From contig DDYB01000019.1 in NCBI GenBank assembly GCA_002347265.1, positions 150,105-206,570 of the forward strand: a stretch of 56,466 bases of DNA. Reading direction: 5' to 3'. Positions within the stretch are counted from its first letter, which is position 1; each line of letters starts with the position of its first letter. Shown in pieces: positions 25,267-33,068 of the stretch. The notes under the pieces were generated by a model that saw only the letters and a list, made by a program, of their open reading frames with translations, was not told the origin of the DNA and made no database searches. A program made the translations under genes and the position numbers. The DNA comes from Desulfobacteraceae bacterium UBA2245. Lineage in GTDB: Bacteria; Desulfobacterota; Desulfobacteria; Desulfobacterales; UBA2245.

Positions 25267-25743
25267 TTAAAATTCAATAAGATATAAATTATCCTGGGTT
25301 TGGGCGTTTTCTTTTCCGAGAACGAACGATGTAAAAACACGATCTTCATTTTCCCGTTGATCCCGTTTTCGTCGAATATTGCTCGTCGAAAGAGTATTAA
25401 AACCATTGTCCTGGAGAAAATCTATAAGGGCGAAGCACTCCGCAACTTGTACATCCTCCCGATGGTACCCAGCGGTACTTCGTATTGTTAATAAGGCTCT
25501 ATCAGGTGGAACTTCAAAAGGCTGAATTTCAATATTTATAAGGCGGCATGACAAGAGTTTAGAATATTCTTTTATTCTTTTCTTTCGACCTTGTTTTTCT
25601 TGAGCATGAACTACGTGTTGGTTATCATTTAGGATTTCATTGAATATAGCGGCATTTCCCGCGCTGCATATGTCTTCGGGGTTCTTTCTCATTGGATGAT
25701 TATTGTTCACGACAACCTCATTGTTTATTGGGTTAGATTGCAA
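25267..25743 (-). CDS. Hypothetical protein in AT-rich DNA
   Basis: A 158-codon frame with clearly lower GC than its surroundings. The protein is charged and soluble-looking, with VPPDRALLTIRST and a C-terminal RRKRDQRENEDRVFTSFVLGKEN; there are no membrane segments. No family is recognised. Start options are TTG 25743 without a ribosome site, GTG 25710 preceded by GAGG, and ATG near 25692. GTG 25710 looks best. Base composition and position between repeats suggest recent acquisition. Confidence 0.45.
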   Translation of the reverse strand: MQSNPINNEVVVNNNHPMRKNPEDICSAGNAAIFNEILNDNQHVVHAQEKQGRKKRIKEYSKLLSCRLINIEIQPFEVPPDRALLTIRSTAGYHREDVQVAECFALIDFLQDNGFNTLSTSNIRRKRDQRENEDRVFTSFVLGKENAQTQDNLYLIEF

Positions 25744-25929
25744 TCAAGATTTAAATTCTGTAAGAGATTCAAAAAAATAAATTCTTAAAGTATTTCAATC
25801 AATTTTCTCCGAGTCTTTTTTTTAGCACTGTTTAAAAACGGTTGTATATAGGGTAAGATGCTCAATTAATGAAAAACCGGCTTCAATTTCCTAGGAAAAA
25901 GTCCCGAGCGGGATGTCGGCCATTTTGCG
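25744..25929. other. AT-rich intergenic stretch
   Basis: About 185 bases of AT-rich DNA with T and A runs and no recognisable gene, between the hypothetical gene and the IS3-type fragment. Confidence 0.5.
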
Positions 25930-26100
25930 GTGGTCCCCAAAAACTGGACAATATGATAAGCTCTAAGTCAGCCTAAAAAAAAGGATCTGACAATGAGCAA
26001 AAAACGCGAGCAGTATGACCATGAGTTCAAGGCAAGGTCGTGCCGGCGGCCTTGAAAACGAAGATACTCTGTCCGGATTAGCCGCACGGTTCGGAGTGCG
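25930..26100 (+). mobile_element. Left-end fragment of an IS3-family element
   Basis: GTGGTCCCCAAAAACTGGACA (25930-25950) looks like an IS3-type left inverted repeat. At 25993 an orfA start follows, reading MSKKREQYDHEFKA. One base of frame change later it continues KVVPAALKNEDTLSGLAARFGV. The frame then runs into a second element end at 26101. Only the N-terminal helix-turn-helix of the transposase remains, with a frameshift, so the element is dead. Confidence 0.75.
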
Positions 26101-26458
26101 GTGGACCCCAAAGGCTGGACAGCCTGAGTGAGTCGATAAGCTCTAAGCCGATTTGGGCATGTTAATGATCGGTGTCATACAGCCATTAGGTGATCGCTGC
26201 AATGAGGCCACTTCATGGTCTGCGCAATGGAGCCTGCGACATTAAAAGGTTTCAAAAACATTTCGGAATATTCGGGGCATCCGCCATTATCTAAGTAGCC
26301 TGGACGATTCCCCTGCCTGCGATATTTGAAAACACATGCCAAGATCAGCCGGATCAGATTTCTGCACCACGTGATAATCCGAGGAATTGAACGCCGGGCA
26401 TTTTCCAGGACAAAGCGGATAAGGAAGATTTTGTCGACCGGTTGTCAAAGCTCGTCCC
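26101..26458 (+). repeat. Repeat R2, copy A (IS3-like end plus transposase fragment)
   Basis: About 350 bases match 33069-33446. The unit starts with another IS3-like end (GTGGACCCCAAAGGCTGGAC) and ends with a truncated REP-associated transposase fragment. This copy carries a 10-base deletion relative to copy B inside the transposase fragment. Confidence 0.85.
26336..26458 (+). pseudogene. Truncated REP-associated (Y1-type) transposase, fragment 1
   Basis: ATG at 26336 reads MPRSAGSD, then the 10-base deletion breaks the frame. The continuation in another frame is HHVIIRGIERRAFS. This matches the N-terminal strand of IS200-like REP-associated tyrosine transposases. The HUH motif and catalytic Tyr are missing; similarity stops after about 45 codons, as in the two other copies. 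Confidence 0.7.
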
Positions 26459-26793
26459 GCAATATCCGGCTTCCTTCGGGCAAATCCTCGCGGATTCGCA
26501 CTTGCCTTCAGCTGTTATTTATGGTTCTGTCATCTTGGCAGCACCTGGATTCAGATACAGGGGACTTTCACCCCATCAGATCGCGTCCATACCGGGTGTA
26601 CGCAACCATTTGCAGGCCGACCCGGGTGGGATTCCGCCGGTCAATTTGAATTATTGGCATCCCAAAGTTGGTTCTGATCCCGATGGTGATCTCAGCTTAC
26701 CACCCGGCGGCTGAAATGGATCGTTCGGCTTCTCTTCAGTATTCAGATAAATAACGCCTCAACATTCGGGGGTAAGAGCATCCAAGTAAATCT
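26459..26793. other. Gene-free stretch before the cassette
   Basis: An open plus-strand frame of 90 codons (from 26442 on) is not recognisable as a protein. A small stem GGGG/CCCC around ACTTTCA lies at 26560-26574. The segment looks like residue of a mobile element, but the type is not clear. No convincing ribosome site precedes the ATG at 26794. Confidence 0.4.
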
Positions 26794-27483
26794 ATGGTAT
26801 TCCAAGAATGTCTCTTATTGTACACAAAATGGCCGGAATTGGGTAATGTCAAAACCCGGTTGGCGGCGGATATTGGCGACAAGCATGCGGTTGGGTTATA
26901 TCGGTGTTTCATTCTGGATATGCTGGCGGTGTTGACGCAGAATCCTCAACCCGTGTATATCTGTTATACCCCGGCAGACACAGAGGCGAATTTTCGACAT
27001 TGGTTAGGCCCAACCTATCACTATCTGCCGCAATACGGCGCAGATCTGGGGGACAGAATGCAGCATTCGTTTCACCACGTCTTCCAGTGTGGTGTTCAGT
27101 CCGCATGCCTGATCGGCAGTGATCTCCCGGCGCTGCCGTCTGAATACGTGAATGAAGCCTTTACCCGCCTGCATCAGCATGACAGCGTCATCGGACGGGC
27201 CGATGACGGCGGTTATTATCTAATCGGATTTCGGCGCGAGACATTTTTCCCAGAAATTTTTCAGGGCATTCCCTGGAGTCAACCGACTGTCTATCAGGCC
27301 ACGCTCGCCAAATATCGTCAACGCGGAACAAGATTTTTTCCATTATTTTCCTGGGATGACATTGACGATGTCCACGATCTGCACCAATGGTACAGGCAGC
27401 ATCACAATGTGGAATATCGTGCGCCCCGTACGGTGGCGTACATCCGCTGCCATTTGGATGGGCTGACGCGCTATGCTGACTGA
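26794..27483 (+). CDS. Arsenosugar-type glycosyltransferase, TIGR04282/DUF2064 family
   Basis: A 229-residue soluble protein of the DUF2064 nucleotidyl/glycosyltransferase family. Marks are LLLYTKWPELGNVKTRLA (P-G-x-V-K-T-R-L signature) near residue 8, GADLGDRMQHSF near 80, CLIGSDLPALP near 105 and the GRADDGGYYLIG site near 131. In other genomes this family co-occurs with TIGR04283 transferases and arsenosugar genes. It is the first gene of the cassette; a TIGR04283 gene lies three genes on. The true donor and acceptor are unproven. Confidence 0.88.
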   Translation: MVFQECLLLYTKWPELGNVKTRLAADIGDKHAVGLYRCFILDMLAVLTQNPQPVYICYTPADTEANFRHWLGPTYHYLPQYGADLGDRMQHSFHHVFQCGVQSACLIGSDLPALPSEYVNEAFTRLHQHDSVIGRADDGGYYLIGFRRETFFPEIFQGIPWSQPTVYQATLAKYRQRGTRFFPLFSWDDIDDVHDLHQWYRQHHNVEYRAPRTVAYIRCHLDGLTRYAD

Positions 27484-27506
27484 AACGCAACACCGGAGGA
27501 AGGAAC

Positions 27507-28280
27507 GTGGCGCAAGACAAGAACAGCTTGAGCGACCAGGCCGTCAAAAAGGCAAGGCCTGTGCCGAAAATGCTGGTGATTGGGGCGATCCTGCTGCTGA
27601 TCGCGGTGTTTTACGGGTTCAATCTCGGACGATATTTTTCCCTTGACTACGTCAAGGCGTCGCAAGCCCAGTTTGCAACGCTGTACGCGGCGCATCCCTC
27701 GCTGGTGATTGCCGCGTACATGGGCATGTATGTGGTTGTGGTTGCGCTGTCGCTGCCGGGCGCGGCAGTGATGACGCTGCTCGGCGGCGCGTTGTTCGGG
27801 ATGCTCGTTGGAACCGTCGCCGTGTCGTTTGCCAGCACATTGGGGGCAACCCTGGCCTGCGCGGCGTCGCGCTTTCTGTTGCGCGACTGGGTGCAGCGCA
27901 AAACCGGCGCAACGCTTCAGGCCGTTCAGAACGGCATTGAACGGGACGGAGCCTGGTATCTCTTGACCTTGCGGCTGATTCCGGCGTTCCCGTTCTGGTT
28001 GATCAATCTGGCGCTGGGCTTGACGCGCATGCCCATTGTCACCTTTTATTGGGTGTCGCAGGTGGGCATGCTGCCGGGCACAATCGTCTATGTGTTCGCC
28101 GGACGGCAATTAGGCCGGATTGAGTCATTGTCCGGCATTCTGTCCCCCGGCGTCATTGCGGCGTTCGTGTTGTTAGGACTGTTGCCGATTTTACTGAAAT
28201 ACACGGTCGCATGGTTTCAAGCCCGGCGATCATCGCGCGCCGCGCACACAACCACAGGAGGTTCGGATGGCGACGTATGA
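27507..28280 (+). CDS. TVP38/TMEM64 (VTT/DedA-like) membrane protein
   Basis: A 257-residue inner-membrane protein with an N-terminal helix at about 23-40 and the VTT domain core. The core includes LPGAAVMTLLGGALFGMLVG, then FLLRDWVQRK, the re-entrant LTLRLIPAFPFWLINLALGL and GMLPGTIVYVFAGRQLG. The family is linked to lipid scrambling and membrane homeostasis. GTG start with GGAGGAAGG upstream. It overlaps the next gene by 14 bases. VTT proteins are often encoded beside a flavin disulfide reductase, as here. Confidence 0.9.
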   Translation: MAQDKNSLSDQAVKKARPVPKMLVIGAILLLIAVFYGFNLGRYFSLDYVKASQAQFATLYAAHPSLVIAAYMGMYVVVVALSLPGAAVMTLLGGALFGMLVGTVAVSFASTLGATLACAASRFLLRDWVQRKTGATLQAVQNGIERDGAWYLLTLRLIPAFPFWLINLALGLTRMPIVTFYWVSQVGMLPGTIVYVFAGRQLGRIESLSGILSPGVIAAFVLLGLLPILLKYTVAWFQARRSSRAAHTTTGGSDGDV

Positions 28281-29736
28281 TTTTGATATCGGGATTCTGG
28301 GCGGAGGGTCCGCAGGATTGACCATTGCAGCCGGATCGGCCATGTTAGGCGCGAAAACGCTTCTGATTGAAAAGGAAGCGAAACTCGGCGGAGATTGCCT
28401 GCATTATGGCTGCGTGCCGAGCAAAACCCTTATTAAAACGGCGCATGTCTATCATCTGATGCGACAGGCGCAAAACTTCGGCCTGCCCGCGGCGCAGCTC
28501 GCGCCGGTCGATTACAAAGAGGTCGCCAAACGGATTCAGTCGGTGATTGCCGTGATCCAGAAACACGATTCGGCGGAACGGTTTTGCAAGCTCGGCGCGC
28601 GAGTTGAATTCGGCGCGGCCTGCTTTGTTGATTCCCATGTTGCGCGGATCGACGGCCAGACGTATTCCGCGAAGAATTGGGTCATTGCCACCGGCTCTTC
28701 CCCGGCGATTCCGCCTGTCGAGGGGTTGTCGGACACGCCATATCTGACGAACCGCGACATCTTTGCCCTCGATCACCTGCCGGAATCGCTGATCGTGCTT
28801 GGCGGCGGCCCGATCGGTATTGAAATGGCGCAAGCCTTTTCCCGCTTAGGCAGCCGCGTAACAGTCATTCAGCGCGGCGATCAGATTTTGAGCAAAGAAG
28901 ACAAGGACATGGCGGATCTGGTGTTGCAGGCCTTGCGGCGCGAAGGCTTGACCGTGCATCTGAACGCCGAGATCCTGAGAACGCGGGACCTCGGACGCAG
29001 ACGCGAAGTGGTCATCACAACCGGCGGACAAGAACTCGCGCTTCAGGGTGAAATGCTGCTGGTCGCCGCCGGCCGCACGCCCAACCTGACAGATTTGAAG
29101 TTGGACGCCATCGGCGTCGATTACGACCGGCGCGGCCTGAAATTGGACGCCCGCCTGCGCAGCGTCACGCAGCCGCATATTTACGGCGCCGGCGATGTCA
29201 CCGGCAAGTACCTGTTCACCCACGCCGCCGGCTACGAAGGCGGCATCGTGATTCGCAACGCCATTTTTCACCTGCCCGCCAAAGCGGATTATACCAACCT
29301 GCCCTGGTGTACTTACACCGACCCGGAACTGGCGAGCATCGGCTTGAATGAAAAAGCGGCACAGGCCGCCGGCCTCACGTACTCGGTCTGGACCGAGCCG
29401 TTTCGGAACAATGACCGCAGTCTGGCCGAAGGGGAAGAGGTCGGCCTGATCAAACTGCTGTTGGACAAGAAAGAGCGTCCGCTGGGCGCGCAGATTCTCG
29501 GCCCTCACGCCGGGGAACTGGTCAGTGAATGGGTGGCGATCATGAGCAGCAAGGCCAAACTCTCCACGATGGCCTCTGCCGTTCATCCGTACCCGACACT
29601 GGGGGAAATCAACAAGCGCGTGATTGGCAATCTCTTTGCCGGCAAAGTCTATTCGGATACGGTGAAAAAAGGATTGAAACTCTTTTTCAACCTGCGAGGC
29701 CGCGCTTGCGGATCAGACGAGGACAGCCATGTCTGA
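28267..29736 (+). CDS. Dihydrolipoamide dehydrogenase/mercuric reductase-like flavoprotein
   Basis: The 489-residue class I pyridine nucleotide-disulfide oxidoreductase has an N-terminal FAD motif GILGGGSAGLT, the redox pair C44/C49 in GGDCLHYGCVPSK, and an NAD(P) motif VLGGGPIGIEMAQAFSRLG near 178. IYGAGDVTG is near 305, and the C-terminal VHPYPTLGE carries the catalytic His and Glu. It lacks the N-terminal metal-binding domain and the C-terminal Cys pair of true MerA. AGGAGG lies 6 bases upstream. The physiological thiol substrate is unknown. Confidence 0.9.
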   Translation: MATYDFDIGILGGGSAGLTIAAGSAMLGAKTLLIEKEAKLGGDCLHYGCVPSKTLIKTAHVYHLMRQAQNFGLPAAQLAPVDYKEVAKRIQSVIAVIQKHDSAERFCKLGARVEFGAACFVDSHVARIDGQTYSAKNWVIATGSSPAIPPVEGLSDTPYLTNRDIFALDHLPESLIVLGGGPIGIEMAQAFSRLGSRVTVIQRGDQILSKEDKDMADLVLQALRREGLTVHLNAEILRTRDLGRRREVVITTGGQELALQGEMLLVAAGRTPNLTDLKLDAIGVDYDRRGLKLDARLRSVTQPHIYGAGDVTGKYLFTHAAGYEGGIVIRNAIFHLPAKADYTNLPWCTYTDPELASIGLNEKAAQAAGLTYSVWTEPFRNNDRSLAEGEEVGLIKLLLDKKERPLGAQILGPHAGELVSEWVAIMSSKAKLSTMASAVHPYPTLGEINKRVIGNLFAGKVYSDTVKKGLKLFFNLRGRACGSDEDSHV

Positions 29737-30469
29737 AAACGCGGGCTATCCATTTTCCTGCATTATTCCGGCGCTGCATGAGGCCGAAGGGATTAATGCC
29801 TGCCTGGCGCGTCTGTTCCGGCATGTTTCGCCGGCTGTTTGCGAAGTGATCGTGGTCGATGGCGACGCTTCGGGGAGCACGATCCGCCGGATTGCGCATC
29901 CCACCGTCGTCACACTCTGCGCGCCGCGCGGACGCGGCACGCAAATGAATGTCGGCGCAGAGCGGGCGCAGGGCGAATGCCTGATTTTTCTCCATGCGGA
30001 TACCACGCTGCCTGCCAACGCCTTTGCGCGGATTCAAGAAACGCTTGCCAATCCCGCCTGTGTGGCCGGCGTGTTTACCTTACGCTTCGACAGCCCGCGG
30101 CGGGGGTTTCGACTAATCGAAACCGCCGCCGCGTGGCGTTATCTCCTGACTCGGCTACCCTACGGCGATCAGGCGATGTTTATGTCGCGCGCGTATTTCC
30201 GGCAGATCGGCGGGTTTGCCGAAATTCCCTTGATGGAGGATCTTGATTTGATGCGACGGATCAAACGGCGCGGCGACCGGATTTGCATTCTGCCGGACGC
30301 CGTGACCACCTCGGCGCGACGCTGGGAGCAGGAAGGCGTGCTTTATTGCCTGTTGCGCACCTGGATTCTGGCGGTCTTATTTTGCGCGGGCGTATCGCCG
30401 CAGACATTGGCCCGCTATTATCGCGTCTGGCGCTCCGGCGCTCATCAAGGCAAGGAGGTATCGGCATGA
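29729..30469 (+). CDS. Family 2 glycosyltransferase, TIGR04283 arsenosugar type
   Basis: A 246-residue GT-A enzyme: CIIPALHEAEGINACL near 11, EVIVVDGDASGST near 38, the RGRGTQMNVGAERAQGE segment, then the metal-binding FLHADTTLP near 90. The acceptor part has PYGDQAMFMSR and MEDLDLMRR. The C-terminal region has one hydrophobic segment. The RG(R)xxQMNxG segment is characteristic of TIGR04283. It overlaps the flavoprotein gene by 8 bases and the next gene by ATGA, so all are in one operon. Confidence 0.88.
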   Translation: MSENAGYPFSCIIPALHEAEGINACLARLFRHVSPAVCEVIVVDGDASGSTIRRIAHPTVVTLCAPRGRGTQMNVGAERAQGECLIFLHADTTLPANAFARIQETLANPACVAGVFTLRFDSPRRGFRLIETAAAWRYLLTRLPYGDQAMFMSRAYFRQIGGFAEIPLMEDLDLMRRIKRRGDRICILPDAVTTSARRWEQEGVLYCLLRTWILAVLFCAGVSPQTLARYYRVWRSGAHQGKEVSA

Positions 30470-31287
30470 CGACCTGGATCATCCACCATGAACCGGTCTT
30501 GCGCCTGGGGGCGTTTGCCGTAACGTTCGGCCTGCTGGCCGCCGGGGAACTTTTGGTCCCGCGACGCTCACTCACCGCGTCGAAAGCCGTGCGCTGGTAT
30601 AGCAATCTGGGTCTGGTCTCCATCAACAGCCTGGCGCTGCGGTGGGGTTTTCCGATCCTTGCGGTCGGATTTGCAAGTCTGGCGCAGGAACGCCAATGGG
30701 GACTGCTCAATACGATTCCAGCGCCAACAGCCGTGCGTGTCGTGGTCTCGGTGCTTGTCTTAGATTGCGCGATTTATTTGCAGCACGTCATGTTTCACAC
30801 CGTGCCGCTGCTGTGGCGTCTTCACCGGATGCACCATACGGATCTGGATTGCGACGTGACGACCGGCCTGCGGTTTCATCCCTTCGAGATTGTGCTGTCA
30901 ATGGGGATCAAAATCGGCGTGGTGGCCGTGCTTGGTTCGCCGGCTGTCGCGGTGGTGCTATTTGAAATCATGCTGAATCTGACGGCCATGTTCAATCACA
31001 GCAATATCGCGCTGCCGTTGCCGGTTGACCGCATCCTGCGCTGGGCGCTCGTGACGCCAGACATGCACCGCGTCCACCATTCGGTCATTCCAAAGGAAAC
31101 CTACAGCAACTTCGGGTTTAGCGTGCCCTGGTGGGATCGGTTGTTCGGCACGTATCGCGCCCAACCCCAGGAAGGCCATGACGGCATGACGATTGGCTTA
31201 CGGGAATTTCGCGATCCCAAATACCTGCACCTTTTTTGGCTGTTCATCCAACCGTTTTTACAGGCGAAGAACACCATCAACACGTAA
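30466..31287 (+). CDS. Sterol desaturase/fatty acid hydroxylase-type di-iron protein
   Basis: A 273-residue membrane protein with the three His clusters of the fatty acid hydroxylase superfamily: QHVMFHTVPLLWRLHRMHHT near 100-120, FNHSN near 178, and MHRVHHSVI near 201. The superfamily uses a di-iron centre and normally O2. That is notable in a presumed anaerobe, although the family also contains O2-independent or stress-linked members. AAGGAGG precedes the ATG at 30466, and the start overlaps the preceding stop as ATGA. A lipid or alkyl chain may be the substrate. Confidence 0.85.
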   Translation: MTTWIIHHEPVLRLGAFAVTFGLLAAGELLVPRRSLTASKAVRWYSNLGLVSINSLALRWGFPILAVGFASLAQERQWGLLNTIPAPTAVRVVVSVLVLDCAIYLQHVMFHTVPLLWRLHRMHHTDLDCDVTTGLRFHPFEIVLSMGIKIGVVAVLGSPAVAVVLFEIMLNLTAMFNHSNIALPLPVDRILRWALVTPDMHRVHHSVIPKETYSNFGFSVPWWDRLFGTYRAQPQEGHDGMTIGLREFRDPKYLHLFWLFIQPFLQAKNTINT

Positions 31288-31374
31288 TGTCGGAAAACAT
31301 GCTGAGGATACGACACGCGCTGCAACGTATTGGCGCAATTCCGCAAAACAATAAGGACACAAGGAGCGGACAAT

Positions 31375-31712
31375 ATGAGCGCGTATTATGAATCTGAGGA
31401 TTTGAAAAAATTTCCAATATTACCCGTATCAACAAAGACCTGGGCGATAAATTTTTTGCCTGTTATGCCGACGCCATGCAAGAAGGAGCTTTGACGGAAC
31501 GGGAAAAGGTGTTGATCGCCCTGGGTGTGGCGCATGCGCTGAAAGGCCCATATTGCATTTACGCCTATACGCAAACCGGTCTTGAAAAAGGCGCTGATGA
31601 AGAACAAATGAACGAGGTTTTTCACGCGGCGGCGACGATGACGCCAGGAATCACCTCAGCGCATGGTGTCCAGATGATGAACTCGTCATGTAACCGCAAA
31701 GGAGCCTCCTGA
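31375..31712 (+). pseudogene. Frameshifted AhpD-like gene (arsenosugar-associated peroxidase-like, TIGR04030)
   Basis: AAGGAG precedes ATG 31375, and the frame reads MSAYYESEDLKKF. Near 31411-31416 the match jumps by one base to another frame, continuing NITRINKDLGDKFFACYADA, then MQEGALTEREKVLIALGVAHA and ending at TGA 31712. Read together this is a full-length carboxymuconolactone-decarboxylase/AhpD-fold protein, of the type associated with arsenosugar clusters. The usual CxxC (CPYCIDAYT) is GPYCIYAYT, so the first Cys is gone. Frameshift plus lost Cys argue for a decaying gene, although a sequencing error could explain the frameshift. Confidence 0.8.
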
Positions 31713-31715
31713 TCT

Positions 31716-31817
31716 ATGATGCCACCAGACGAGCAACTTGCGTATTTGAATCAGTTCCCATATCCGTTGGCGACCGATTTCATCAAAAATCATAAGGAAC
31801 CATACTATGCGCACTAA
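31716..31817 (+). other. Possible 33-residue ORF or gene stub
   Basis: ATG ATG at 31716 opens a 33-codon frame reading MMPPDEQLAYLNQFPYPLAT and ending TAA at 31817, overlapping the next start. GGAGCC lies about 9-14 bases upstream. The composition is protein-like, but no family is recognised. It could be a translational-coupling leader or the head of a deleted gene. Confidence 0.3.
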
Positions 31818-32805
31818 AGAAATATTAAAGAAAACTCGATCCGGTGATGTGCTTTCCAAGGAAGAAATCATCTATCTGCTTGGCCTCATGCCAGACTCTC
31901 CCGAGGCATATATGGTCATGGCGGAGGCAAATCGTCTTTCTAAGGAACTTTCGGAAGGAAAGGCCGAAGTCCGCGCTCAATTCGCGATCAATCTCGCACC
32001 GTGCTCCTGCAATTGCCTATTCTGCTCGTTCGCAACGGTCAATGGTGTATTTGCCAAGGAGACAGAGTTGACACCGGAGCAGGCTGTCGCATACGCCCGT
32101 CAGTTTGAGATAGATGGCGCGAATGCTGTGTTCATGATGTCAACAGCTCAGTATCCCTTTGCAAGATTCGTAGAAGTGGCCGAAGAAGTCAGAAAAAACC
32201 TAAAGCCGGAAACGATATTGATTGCCAACGTAGGTGACCTGACTCTCAAGAATGCAATCAGGCTGAAGGATGCTGGGTTTTCAGGCGTTTACCACGCTTT
32301 GCGCCTGCGTGAGGGAACGGATACCGACCTTTCAGCGGAAAAAAGAAAGCAGAGCATCTCCAACTTCGTGGAAGCCGGCCTTAAGGTTGGGACATGCGTC
32401 GAACCTGTAGGTCCGGAACATACGAACGGGGAGTTGGCTGAAATGATAGAATTTACAGCCTCTTTCAATCCATCCTACAGCGGTGCCGCAAGACGTATCC
32501 CCATCCCCGGAACCGCGATAGCCAAACGTGGGGTAATCAGCGAATTGCGTATGGCTCAGATCGTTGCCGTTACCCGGTTGGGGATGCCGCGATCTGTGAT
32601 CGGTAATTGTACCCATGAGCCTTGTACATTGGGCGCGATCGCCGGAGCAAACCTCTTCTGGGCGGAAGTCGGAGCCAATCCCCGGGACATTGAGGAAAAA
32701 ACAGAAGAGGGCAGAGGAGAAACAGTCAAAAGCTGTCAATCAATTTTTCATGAAAGCAATTGGGATGTCTGGGACGGTCCATCACGATATTATAATAACA
32801 GATGA
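31807..32805 (+). CDS. BioB/HydE-like radical SAM enzyme
   Basis: A 332-residue protein with an N-terminal helical cap (LSKEEIIYLLGLMPDSPEAY) as in biotin synthase and HydE. The radical SAM cluster motif is Cx3Cx2C (C66, C70, C73 in APCSCNCLFCSF). The TIM barrel includes MSTAQYPF and VGTCVEPVGPEHTNGE. The C-terminal RIPIPGTAIA and GANLFWAEVGANPRD resemble the BATS-like end. It is not BioB itself, since no other biotin gene is near. AAGGA lies 8 bases before the ATG. At the end of the cassette it may act in the same pathway; the reaction is unknown. Confidence 0.85.
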   Translation: MRTKEILKKTRSGDVLSKEEIIYLLGLMPDSPEAYMVMAEANRLSKELSEGKAEVRAQFAINLAPCSCNCLFCSFATVNGVFAKETELTPEQAVAYARQFEIDGANAVFMMSTAQYPFARFVEVAEEVRKNLKPETILIANVGDLTLKNAIRLKDAGFSGVYHALRLREGTDTDLSAEKRKQSISNFVEAGLKVGTCVEPVGPEHTNGELAEMIEFTASFNPSYSGAARRIPIPGTAIAKRGVISELRMAQIVAVTRLGMPRSVIGNCTHEPCTLGAIAGANLFWAEVGANPRDIEEKTEEGRGETVKSCQSIFHESNWDVWDGPSRYYNNR

Positions 32806-32826
32806 GAGTCCATCGAATCGGACAGC

Positions 32827-32905
32827 CGGGGGATTTTCTCCCCCAGCCCCTACACACCTGGCATGCGGGCCTGCCTGTGCGTATACGCACGCAGACAGGT
32901 CCGCA
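32827..32905. repeat. Palindromic structured element downstream of the radical SAM gene
   Basis: Two stems follow the stop: GGGGGA/TCCCCC near 32828-32844, and a near-palindrome 32870-32899 whose centre GTGCGTATACGCAC (32877-32890) is perfect. Outer arms TGCGG (32864-32868) and CCGCA (32901-32905) extend the second. It may act as terminator or as a REP-like insertion. No T-run follows. Confidence 0.55.
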
Positions 32906-32943
32906 CCAGGCGGTTCCCATGAGCCACCGAGTGTCGCTGGTTT

Positions 32944-33019
32944 CGCTGGTGTCGGACCAGGACAACAACTTGATATATAAAAGCAATTAGCTTGATAAAT
33001 CACCCTAAAATACAGCTTA
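32944..33019. repeat. Repeat R1, copy B (right flank of the cassette)
   Basis: Direct repeat of 25121-25193 with scattered substitutions and a 2-base insertion. Together the copies enclose about 7.8 kb. Confidence 0.85.
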
Positions 33020-33068
33020 AAACGCGCTTTTTGATGCTAAAAAGCGAACTTTAAAAAAAAGGATTACG

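Noticed and set aside
28267..29736. Annotation as mercuric reductase MerA
   Set aside because: No N-terminal heavy-metal domain, no C-terminal Cys pair and no other mer gene nearby.
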